A stretch of 64,000 nucleotides of DNA. It comes from Gammaproteobacteria bacterium. Lineage in GTDB: Bacteria > Pseudomonadota > Gammaproteobacteria > SZUA-140. Where the stretch lies: positions 186,001 through 250,000 of the forward strand of contig JADJQS010000015.1 in the NCBI GenBank assembly GCA_016712635.1, read 5' to 3'. The stretch's first letter is position 1. Each line of letters starts with the position of its first letter. Shown piece after piece: positions 37,444 through 46,298 of this stretch. The position numbers and the translations under genes were made by a program. Under the pieces are notes generated by a model, which saw only the letters and a list, made by a program, of their open reading frames with translations, had not been told where the DNA came from and made no database searches.

Positions 37444-39364
37444 TAATATCAACAACTCTGACCCCTTGATGGGTAGTGGCGTGGTACAGCAGCCGGCCTG
37501 GCTGGCAGATGCAAGCGATGTGGCTGTTGGCAGTGGTGGCCAACTCTACCTGCTTAAGGATATGGAAATTTCGGTCTATGACGGGACGGGCGAGATACCG
37601 TTCGCCGACCTTGATGCCGGTGGATTGCAGTCTGTCAACGATATAGAGGTCGGACCTGACGGTGAGGTGTACGTCGCAGGTCTTACAGGCCCGGGCCCGG
37701 CTGACCTATTTAAGGTGATTAGCAGTACGACATTGTCCGAAATACCACTGCCCGACGAGAATGACGCCGAAGCCAGTGCCGCTATATTGAGCCGGTCTGC
37801 CTGGGGTCTGATCGTGGGGACAGGACGCGGCTACATCGACCACGTATTCTCCGATGGGTCATCGGCTACCATATTCCAGGCCAGTCTGAACGGGCGTCCG
37901 GTGCCCGGTTTAGGAGTGGATGACGCGGGAACGATCTGTTGGAGCGTTATTAATTCTCCGGTGAATTGTCGTCAGGCGAATGGCACAACCCAGGCCATGT
38001 CGTTCACGGCACTTACACTGACAATGGGTGGAGACGGATCGATCTACTTTGATGATGCTGGTAGCAATATCAACCAATGGTTGGCAAGCGTTATAACGCC
38101 TCTAATCGATGTCATTACAGAATCCACGGAAGGCGAATTACAGATCACAGGTACGCTGGGTGGCGCTCTCTTTAACGTGGCCTATGTCCGTGACGCCTTG
38201 GGTCGGGTCACGCAACAGAGTGAAACCGTAGCGGGGTCCACCACCGTCTATGACTATTCCTACGATCTGGCGGGTCGCCTGAGCCAAGTGAGTCAGAGTG
38301 GCCAGGTTGTGGCAACGTACGGGTATGATACTAACGGTAACCGAAACGGCGGAACTTACGATGCGCAGGACCGTTTGCTGAGCGATGGAACGAATACCTA
38401 CACCTACACCGCTAACGGCGAATTACTAACCAAAACAAATGCATCTGGGATTACTACGTACAGCTACGATGTGTTTGGTAATCTTAGGCAGGTGGTATTG
38501 CCGGATACCACTGAGATCGAATATCTCATCGACGGACAGAATCGCCGCATCGGCAAGAAGGTAAATGGTGATCTGGTACAAGGCTTCCTCTATCAGGACC
38601 AGCTCAACCCTATTGCCGAACTTGATGAATTCGGTAACGTGACGGCGCGATTTGTCTACGCCGAAAAGGCGAACATACCAGGCTATATGATCAAGGACGG
38701 AAGTACCTACCGTGTTCTTTCTGACCACCTAGGAAGCCCACGACTGGTCGTAAATACGGAGGATGGCTCGATCGCTCAGCGTATCGATTATGACGTCTGG
38801 GGTAGGGTAGTCAACGACACCAATCCAGGGTTCCAGCCGTTTGGTTTTGCCGGGGGGATCTATGATCCGCACACCAATTTCGTGCGATTCGGGGCAAGGG
38901 ATTATAATCCTCATACGGGTAGGTGGACGGCGAAGGATCCAATATTATTTGATGGCGGAGACTCAAATCTTTATCTATATATCAATGCCGATCCAATAAA
39001 TAATGTAGATTCTACTGGTAAATGCCCACAATGCCTTCTTGCAGGTTTCGGTGTGGGGGCAGTTTCATATCTAGGTGGAACTATAATCGGTGATGGTGAA
39101 TTTTCATTTGGTGATTTTTTAGTGGCAGGTTTTGGGGGTGCTACAGCGGTTGCAGTGGCTGGACCAGCAAGTCTGACTAGTGTGGTTGGTGGAGTTAAGG
39201 CGAGATCGCTGGTGGTTGGCGGGTTTAGATCGTTCCTCGGATTGTTTGGTGAATTAGGTATTAATATTGGTTTCCACGGGTACGATGTAGCAGGGATAAT
39301 TTCATCCGCTCAGGCAGAGGAGCTGGAAAAACAAATGTATAGCCATAGAGCGATATGCCGCTAA
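37433..39364 (+). CDS. RHS-repeat protein A, 5'-truncated
   Basis: A 643-residue frame from the ATG at 37433, which has GAAGG upstream. It begins inside the RAYT end, so the original 5' part is lost. No signal peptide remains. Residues about 20-215 look like beta-propeller repeats (VNDIEVGPDGEVYVAG); YD/RHS repeats follow (YSYDLAGRLSQV, YGYDTNGNRNG), and then the RHS core end (FVRFGARDYNPHTGRWTAKDP, LYLYINADPINNVD). The C-terminal tip, about 120 residues, is glycine-rich and hydrophobic (GFGVGAVSYLGG, GFGGATAVAVAG). It overlaps the following membrane-protein gene by 10 bp. This copy differs in sequence from RHS B and C. Confidence 0.75.
   Translation: MRSDNINNSDPLMGSGVVQQPAWLADASDVAVGSGGQLYLLKDMEISVYDGTGEIPFADLDAGGLQSVNDIEVGPDGEVYVAGLTGPGPADLFKVISSTTLSEIPLPDENDAEASAAILSRSAWGLIVGTGRGYIDHVFSDGSSATIFQASLNGRPVPGLGVDDAGTICWSVINSPVNCRQANGTTQAMSFTALTLTMGGDGSIYFDDAGSNINQWLASVITPLIDVITESTEGELQITGTLGGALFNVAYVRDALGRVTQQSETVAGSTTVYDYSYDLAGRLSQVSQSGQVVATYGYDTNGNRNGGTYDAQDRLLSDGTNTYTYTANGELLTKTNASGITTYSYDVFGNLRQVVLPDTTEIEYLIDGQNRRIGKKVNGDLVQGFLYQDQLNPIAELDEFGNVTARFVYAEKANIPGYMIKDGSTYRVLSDHLGSPRLVVNTEDGSIAQRIDYDVWGRVVNDTNPGFQPFGFAGGIYDPHTNFVRFGARDYNPHTGRWTAKDPILFDGGDSNLYLYINADPINNVDSTGKCPQCLLAGFGVGAVSYLGGTIIGDGEFSFGDFLVAGFGGATAVAVAGPASLTSVVGGVKARSLVVGGFRSFLGLFGELGINIGFHGYDVAGIISSAQAEELEKQMYSHRAICR
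37456..37471 (-). repeat. Inverted copy of the RAYT end
   Basis: A perfect reverse complement of 36637-36652. It marks the right end of the RAYT element and lies within the first codons of the truncated RHS A frame. Confidence 0.8.
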
Positions 39365-39714
39365 TTTACGGCATGTCATGGAGGCATCCAGCGATACTAC
39401 TATTTTGTAGTGTGGTGCTGTTAGGGCTAATAGAATTGTATATCGAAAGTAAATTCCCCCCCGGACAAGGTGGACCAAGGTACCAAGCACATTTTACTTG
39501 GCCGTTAATGGTAGGGGGATTAGTGCTTATGGCGTGGTTTCCACTTTATATGATTGCATGCCCAGAGAAATGGTTGTCAAAGGGATCATTATTTCAAATC
39601 AATAACCAACAAGACAAAAAGAGACTTCTGATTCGTCAGATAGGATATGTGCTTTTTAGTGCGGAACTGCTGTTAATTACTTACCGGACTATAGTATTGT
39701 CATCTCGACTTTAG
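39355..39714 (+). CDS. Small membrane protein after RHS A (possible immunity protein)
   Basis: A 119-residue protein with three predicted helices: about 10-28 (AILLFCSVVLLGLIELYI), 48-68 (WPLMVGGLVLMAWFPLYMIA) and 95-115. It starts inside the last codons of RHS A (10-bp overlap), the position where polymorphic toxin systems carry their immunity gene. If the RHS A tip acts on membranes, a membrane immunity protein would fit; this is inference from position and topology. The gene is AT-rich relative to the chromosome. Confidence 0.6.
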   Translation: MPLIYGMSWRHPAILLFCSVVLLGLIELYIESKFPPGQGGPRYQAHFTWPLMVGGLVLMAWFPLYMIACPEKWLSKGSLFQINNQQDKKRLLIRQIGYVLFSAELLLITYRTIVLSSRL

Positions 39715-39964
39715 TTGTCGATTAAGGAGTTAGGGTAATAGAAAATATTATCTTCCCTTCAGAATCTTTAGATGTACTCTTATAAATGTAAACTGTGCTG
39801 CGTGTTGACTCTGCTGACAATGATGTTGGCATAAACAGTAGGTAGTTATCCGCCAAGGGAATCGTGAGGCTTCTGTTTGTTGTACATGATGAGCTAGCGA
39901 CATGTGATTTCCCGCACCTGACCAGTTTACGGAAGAGGTAAAGGTCCATCTCCGCGTTGCCTTT
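39715..39964. other. AT-rich spacer before module B
   Basis: 250 bp between the RHS A cassette and the first double-XRE gene. No promoter, terminator or supported gene is seen. The last 18 bases are part of a stretch repeated almost exactly upstream of the second regulator (45464-45492), marking the start of the duplicated module. Confidence 0.45.
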
Positions 39965-40393
39965 TTGCAATTCGTGCCGCTCTCTCTTAAGGTATTGAAA
40001 TCTAAAGAAACCGATTTTGAGCCCCGGACACTCGGGGAGCATATCAAGAAACGACGCTTGAGTTTGAAGCTCTACCAAAGGGAGCTGGCGGAACGTCTCG
40101 GGGTCGATCCGAATACCATATTGAACTGGGAAAAGGGTCTGATTGCCGAGCCTCCCATCAAGGTTATCCCGGCCATCCTGGCATTCCTAGGATACAACCT
40201 GTTTCCTGTCCCAACCACACTGTCTGAACGGATGCTGGCCGCCCGGCGGATAAGAGGGTGGACCATGAAAGAGGCTGCTCAGGCCCTTGGAGTAGATCCA
40301 TGCACTTGGCAAACCTGGGAGTACACGGGTTCGATCATGTGGAAGCGGTATCGGGCGAAGGTAGAGGCTCTACTGGCTGAGCTGAATCTTTAG
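39965..40393 (+). CDS. Double-XRE DNA-binding protein, module B
   Basis: A 142-residue protein made of two XRE-type helix-turn-helix units: residues about 22-75 (LYQRELAERLGVDPNTILNWE) and about 88-138 (TMKEAAQALGVDPCTWQTWE). It is closely similar to the 45459 protein. TTG is the likely start; the frame is open only a short way upstream, and the similar N terminus of the second copy supports translation from this area. It lies exactly 387 bp before the RHS B start, so it probably controls that gene or itself through the conserved block in between. DNA-binding targets are not known. Confidence 0.75.
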   Translation: MQFVPLSLKVLKSKETDFEPRTLGEHIKKRRLSLKLYQRELAERLGVDPNTILNWEKGLIAEPPIKVIPAILAFLGYNLFPVPTTLSERMLAARRIRGWTMKEAAQALGVDPCTWQTWEYTGSIMWKRYRAKVEALLAELNL

Positions 40394-40780
40394 AGAACGC
40401 ATTTCAACCACTGAAGATAAAGTTTACGGGCGCTTGTGGTCTGGCTAGATTAATTCTTAATGAGTTTTTATAGGAAATAATTTTAGCCGTCTTGTAGCTA
40501 ATTCTAACTAGACAATTCGTCCAGTTGAGAACTATGCGCATAATCGGTTATTTGTTACTACTGTTTGCAGTAATTTGAGTGAGGTAAATTCATTCAACCG
40601 CGGTCACATAATCTTCACGATATAGAGCAATGCTAAGTGCTGCTTGAGTCGCTCGATTCAAGTAGAAGGTGAGACATATCTCAATTGGATATATGTCGTA
40701 TGGTGTTCCACTGGTGTAAAAATCTAGGTTTGTATAACGACGCTATAGCATGTAATAAAAAACTATGGAGAGTATCAATC
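40394..40780 (+). promoter_or_regulatory. Module B regulatory region with conserved block
   Basis: 387 bp, AT-rich, non-coding. The block at 40494-40558 (GTAGCTAATTCT... to ...TTTGTTAC) is strongly conserved with 46016-46080 of module C, and a further short match lies around 40604-40632 (AATCTTCAC, AGAGCAATG). The rest has diverged. Conservation at almost the same distance from both RHS starts (287 and 283 bp) suggests operator and promoter function. No perfect -35/-10 pair was identified. Confidence 0.5.
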
Positions 40781-43700
40781 ATGGGTAAGAATAATAAGAT
40801 TCTTTCTGTCTACTCTCTTTACATAATTCTGTTTTGCATACCATTTAATTCTTATGCCACTATGGCAGAGGATTGGCTGTATGAGATAGAGCCACCAACT
40901 TACTACTATAAACCCAGCAATCAATCTATGTTCTACCCTACAGCCTATGGAGCTTGCGTCGCGCGTATGCCGGCGCCATATGTCTCAGGTGGTAATACCC
41001 TGATTACTCATTCTGATCCGAATCCAGCATATGACTCAAGTTACGGTTTGGGATGCACATATCGGGTTGTTGATTCCAATGTGTCAACGGGGCAGATACT
41101 TCAAATCATTGATCCTTCATATAAACAGCACTGGATTTCGAAGTATCGAGTCTGTGCGCTAGGCTTTAACTATAATTCCGAACAGACCAGTGTCGGCGAA
41201 TCCGACATGTTCAGGAAAGCAGTTGCTCGATAGGAAATCCTGTTTATCCGGGGCGTGGCGTCAAGTCTGAAATTGAATACGACTATCGAAGCACAGCGGG
41301 TCGTAGTCCGTTGTTTTTTGCGCGCCAATATGCCTCATGGCACTTTACACCTTATAGCAGTTCAATCGGTAATCAGTGGACAATTCATGTATTCGGGCGA
41401 TATTTGATGCTCGATTCCAGTTTTATCGTTGTGGTTCGTGCTGTAGGGGATACCAAGGCATTTGATTTGTCTTCGGGAAACTGGGTGGCTCGCAGCCCAA
41501 CGCCGGACAGCCTAGTAGTATTCAATGATGGCAATGGCAGCGCATGGCGTTATTACGATGCCGAACGTCAGGCCTATGAGTTTTATGATTCGAATGGACT
41601 CCTATTGCGTGTACAACAGCTAAATGGGGACGAATATATCCTTCAATACAGCGATAGCAATACACCCAGTGGCATCGCTCCTTATCCTGGGCTACTGATT
41701 GAGATTGAAGCAAGCAGCGGCGCCGAGATCCATCTTTCATACAATGCTCAGGGCCGTTTAATCGAGATGCAAGACCCTGCCAGCCAAACTTATTCTTATA
41801 GCTACGGTGATGGGGATGAAGTCCCAGAGGACTATCTGGTATCCGTGGAATATCCGGACAGCACGACACGTCAGTATAAGTATGAAAACAATCTTGGCCC
41901 CCTTGCCAACTATGTAGAAGAGAATCCGCCTCCGGGACTGAGTTCTGCAGAGCTCAACGCCCTTGCGGGATATATTAATGGGGTGGCCGACGAAGCAGAC
42001 ATGGAAATAACCACGATTCCATTGGTCAATTACACCGCATTGCTGGGCGAAAATAAGCAACGCCCGCTAACCGGAATTATTGACGAGAATGGTGACCGGT
42101 TTGCCACTTGGGAATATGATACAGAAGGTCGGCCCTCAGTAACGACCCATGCGAATAACGCTGACCGCTTTGACCTGCAATACAATTCCAATGGCTCAGT
42201 CCAGATCACGAATGCTCTGGGTGGCGTAAATACCTATAACTACCTCGCACAAAGCCATCGCAAGTTATTGACATCGATCTCAGGGAGTCCCTGTGTAAAT
42301 TGCGGGTGTGGTAATGGTCAATCAATGACCTATAATTCGAATGGTACCCTATGGAAGAGGTATGATTGGAATGGAATCCAGCACCGAAATAGTTATGATA
42401 GTCGAGGCTTAGTAACCAACACTACTGAGGGTTACGGTACTAGTCAGCCACGTATTATTACGACGACTTGGCACTCGACTTTAGCGCTGCCGACGCTGAT
42501 CACACAGTCGGGTAGGACGACAGCCTTCACGTACGACAGCAACGGACTCCTGACCCAGAAGACCATCACCGACACCGGGACGAGCACGAGCCGCACCTGG
42601 ACCTACGCCTACACCGGAAATGGCCAGCTCTACACGATCAACGGCCCGCGCACGGATGTCTCCGACATCACCACCTTCGCCTACGACAGCGACGGTAATA
42701 TCTCCTCGATCACCAATGCGCTGAGCCAGGTGACCCAGATCACAAGCTACGACGATCACGGCCACCCCCTGACCATCGTCGATCCCAACGGTCTCACCAC
42801 CACCCTGACCTATGACTTGCGCGGCCGCCTGACGAGCCGCACCACTGGGTGCGAAGCCACAACCTACACCTACGACAATGTGGGTCAGTTGACGCGGATC
42901 ACCCTGCCGGACGACAGCTACCTGGATTACACCTACGATGAAGCCCATCGCCTGACCGGGATCTCAGATCGTATCGGGAACTACATCACCTACACCCTGG
43001 ACGCCATGGGCAACCGCATCCAGGAGGATATCTTTGATCCCAACGACACCCTGACCCAGACCCGCTCGCGGGTCTACAGCAGCATGAACCGCCTGCTGGA
43101 AGATCTCGGCGCCGACGACCAGTCCACCGAGTACGCCTACGACAACAACGGTAACCTCACCAGTAGCATCGATCCCTTAAGCCATACCACCGGCCGGACC
43201 TACGATGCGCTCAATCGCCTGACCCAGGTCACCGACCCGAACTCCGGAGTCACCGGCTTCACCTACAACGCCCGCGACCAGCTGACCCAGGTTACCGACG
43301 CCCGCAGCCACAGCACCAGCTACACCGTGGACGCGCTCGACAACCTGAAGCAGATCGTGAGCCCCGATACCGGCACCACCACCAACACGTATGACGCCGC
43401 GGGCAATCTCAAGACCAGTACCGATGCCCGGGGCGCCGTGACCACCTACACCTACGATGCGCTCAACCGAGTTACCCAGGTCAGTACCGTCCTGAGCGGC
43501 AACACGGTGACCACGACATTCACGTACGATACCGGTACCTACGGTATTGGGCATCTGACGGGCATGAGCGATGCCAACAGCACCACCAGCTTTACCTACG
43601 ACATAAAGGGCCGGCTCACGTCCAAAACCCAGACCCTCGGTTCGGTCAATCTGACCACGAGCTACACCTACGACAGCGACGGCCACCTGACCCAGATGAC

Positions 43701-45102
43701 CTACCCCTCCGGCAAGGTGGTGAGCTATGACTACGACCTGCAGGGCCGGATTGCCGCCATCGAGGTCGACAGCACGACCTTGCTCGATGATGTTGCATAC
43801 GCACCCTTGGGTAGTGCCACAGGCTGGACTTGGGGCAACAGCAGCACCTACAGCCGGCCGCTCAATGATGACGGTAGGGTAGCCTCCTACACCTTGTGCG
43901 GCACAACCACTACGCTTTCCTACGACGATGCAAGCCGGATTACCGCCATCGGCAGTCAAAGTTTCGGCTATGACAGCCTGGACCGGTTGACCAGCTACAC
44001 CGGGGTCGCCAGCCAAGCATTCAGCTATGACGCCACCGGCAACCGAACCCTGTTTACGGAAGGCGCCAATAGCGACACCTACAGCATCGTCTCGACCAAC
44101 AACCGTATCACGAGCATCAGTGGGATCCACAACCGGACCTACAGTTACAACACCAGCGGCAGTGTCAACGGGGACAGTACTCACACCTACAGCTACGATC
44201 CCCGGAACCGCCTTACCGGTGTTGATGGCACCACTACCTACACACTCAACGGACTCGGGCAGCGCATCAAGAAGACGGTCTCGGGGACCAGCACACTCTA
44301 TATATATGATGAACAGGGCCAGCTGATCGGGGAGTACGACAACACCGGTACCGCGATCAATGAGACTGTCTACCTCGATACCCAGCCAGTCGGTATCTTG
44401 AGATCAAGCGCCGCCTACTATGTCCATACGGATCAACTGAACACCCCAAGGGCGATCACCGACAGCGCGAACACCATCATCTGGCGTTGGGACAGCGATC
44501 CGTTTGGTACCACAGCCGCGAATGAGGATCCGGATGCGAACAGTGTGACCTTTACCTACAATTTACGTTTCCCAGGGCAGTATTATGACCAAGAGTCCGG
44601 ACTCAGTTACAACTACTTCCGGGATTACGACCCAGTTACGGGACGATATGTTGAGAGTGATCCGATTGGACAGTGGGGCGGAGTCAATACGTATCTCTAC
44701 GTGAACGCTAATACCATCAGCTTTGCCGATCCTTATGGGCTGTATCCAGGCGAGGACATCATTGAGTTCATTCCTGATGCGATCGGCGCGGACATCGACT
44801 TTTCGCAGAACTATTTCGACATGCGTCGAGCGAAGACGATCGGCGCCGATAAGTATTTCCATTGCAAGGCCAACTGCGAGGCGGCGAGCCGCGGGCCTGG
44901 CGGTGCATTCGAATCCAGCATCCTGAGCGAGCTTCGTGAACTGACGGACGAGCACATCAAGGGCGATTCGCCGCAGGCATGTAACGCTGACCGGCGAGCT
45001 AATAATCAAGGTCGGCAGGGTGGAGCTAACAACTCAGCCAACTCGAGCTGCCAACAAATCTGTAGCCCGTTCCGTCCGAACGGACTTCCGTCCAACTACT
45101 GA
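40781..45102 (+). pseudogene. RHS-repeat protein B, frameshifted in the N-terminal region
   Basis: The first frame (40781-41233) encodes a signal peptide (ILSVYSLYIILFCIPFNSYAT) and the N-terminal domain of RHS C. Around 41180-41190 the reading moves to the next frame. There CRRIRHVQESSC, GNPVYPGRG and the RHS repeats continue in line with RHS C to 45102. Restoring one base would give about 1440 residues, the same as RHS C. The core has many YD repeats and the end motif DPVTGRYVESDPIG. The tip of about 135 residues is unique here and carries paired cysteines (FHCKANCE, SSCQQICSPFRP). The shift could silence the protein or be a sequence error. A membrane-protein gene follows after 11 bp. Confidence 0.8.
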
Positions 45103-45113
45103 GGGACAAACCA

Positions 45114-45362
45114 ATGCTGCTTATCGCCGCCTGCCTGATCCTTCTGTTCTTGGTCGCATTGGGCGTCAACCAGCGTTTTAGGGAGTTGGTTGCGCGTCAC
45201 CGATTGGGCGTTGCTGTGGTGTTGCTTGGCTTGGCCGGAGTGATCGTGTTCGCCTTCGTTGCGACTGACTATTTTTCGGTCGATGCGTGCCTCGATAGCG
45301 GTGGCCGGTGGGATAATGAGAGCGAGGTTTGCCAACATCAGGAACAGCCAAGCGTTCCTTGA
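45114..45362 (+). CDS. Small membrane protein after RHS B (possible immunity protein)
   Basis: An 82-residue protein with two predicted helices (about 2-18 and 33-54) and a periplasmic tail with two cysteines in CLDSGGRWDNESEVCQH, a motif that I recall from small proteins next to RHS genes. It starts 11 bp after RHS B. Immunity or chaperone function is inferred from the position only. Confidence 0.6.
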   Translation: MLLIAACLILLFLVALGVNQRFRELVARHRLGVAVVLLGLAGVIVFAFVATDYFSVDACLDSGGRWDNESEVCQHQEQPSVP

Positions 45363-45458
45363 GGTGCTGGCCTCGGACGCTATGAGTTTGCGTTAGTACT
45401 AAACCTTTCTCGAATTGATTGTTATTTTCACGCGATTTTTCAATTCATTAAATGTCTA

Positions 45459-45911
45459 GTGGCGCATCTCCGCGTTGCCTTTTTGCAATTCGTCCCGATT
45501 TGCCTTAAGGCATTGAAATCCAAGGAAACTGATTTTGAGCCCCAGACACTTGGGGAACACATCAAGAAACGTCGTCTCACCCTCAAGCTCTACCAGCGAG
45601 AGGTAGCCGAGCGTCTCGGTGTCGATCCGATCACCGTATTTAACTGGGAGAATGGGAAAACGACAGCGCCTCCCATCAAGGTTCTCCCGTCGATCCTTGC
45701 ATTCCTGGGGTACAACCCGTTTCCCGTTCCAGCCACTCTATCCGAACGGATGCTGGCTGCCCGGCGGATAAGGGGGTGGACCATGAAAGAGGCTGCTCAG
45801 GCCCTTGGAGTAGATCCATGTACCTGGCAATCCTGGGAGCACAGGGGGTCGATCAAATGGAGGCGGTATCGGACGAAGGTAGAAGCGTTATTCGCTGAGC
45901 TGAATCTATAG
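45459..45911 (+). CDS. Double-XRE DNA-binding protein, module C
   Basis: A 150-residue protein with two XRE units (LYQREVAERLGVDPITVFNWE and TMKEAAQALGVDPCTWQSWE), clearly a duplicate of the 39965 protein with scattered substitutions, several of them in or next to the recognition helices. GTG is the start. It lies exactly 387 bp before the RHS C start. If the two regulators bind slightly different sites, the two modules could be controlled separately; this is inference. Confidence 0.75.
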   Translation: MAHLRVAFLQFVPICLKALKSKETDFEPQTLGEHIKKRRLTLKLYQREVAERLGVDPITVFNWENGKTTAPPIKVLPSILAFLGYNPFPVPATLSERMLAARRIRGWTMKEAAQALGVDPCTWQSWEHRGSIKWRRYRTKVEALFAELNL

Positions 45912-46298
45912 GAATGCACCTCCATCATCGATGCTAACACTCGTTGTGTGGACTAGTAGCCTTATAAAATTTATTCTGAACATAATTCGTCTAGGAGATT
46001 GGCGCAGTTATTTTGGTAGCTAATTCTGGCTACATAATTAGTCCAATTGAGAACTATACGCACGATCGGATATTTGTTACGAATGTCACTCGTAGTTGAC
46101 CATCCTAATGAGCACAACTGCCTTCATACAATCTTCACAATGAAGAGCAATGATAAATTCTAATTGAACCACTCAACTCAACTTGTGGGAAAGAAATATC
46201 CGAAAGGAAAGTCTTATGGTGATTCAAAACTGATAGAGGGCTGGGTTTATACAACAACGCCGAGAAATATCGCGAAATAAACAAGGAGAGTGTCCGTC
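45912..46298 (+). promoter_or_regulatory. Module C regulatory region with conserved block
   Basis: 387 bp, AT-rich, non-coding, the counterpart of 40394-40780. The block 46016-46080 matches module B closely. It contains TAGC...GCTA half-sites (TAGCTAATTCTGGCTA) that could be an operator. A good ribosome site (AAGGAGAG, 46283-46290) precedes RHS C. Confidence 0.5.

Larger units (their letters stand above)
36637..37471 (+). mobile_element. RAYT element with 16-bp inverted ends
   Basis: CATCAAGGGGTCAGAG at 36637-36652 is repeated in perfect inverted orientation at 37456-37471, enclosing a single Y1-transposase gene. This is how REP-associated tyrosine transposases are commonly flanked. The left end also contains TCAAG/CTTGA half-sites (36639-36660) able to fold as a small hairpin. 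Confidence 0.7.

Noticed and set aside
39722..40078. Minus-strand 118-codon frame before and across the first XRE gene
   Set aside because: Its N-terminal third is antisense to the XRE gene, it lacks a good ribosome site, and the remainder matches nothing I recognise.
41170..41240. Programmed ribosomal frameshift in RHS B
   Set aside because: No slippery heptamer or following structure is evident, and RHS C carries the same region in one frame.
43177..44184. Val/Gly-rich minus-strand frames in RHS B (and the matching 48231-49946 frames in RHS C)
   Set aside because: They are periodic shadows of the YD repeats on the plus strand.
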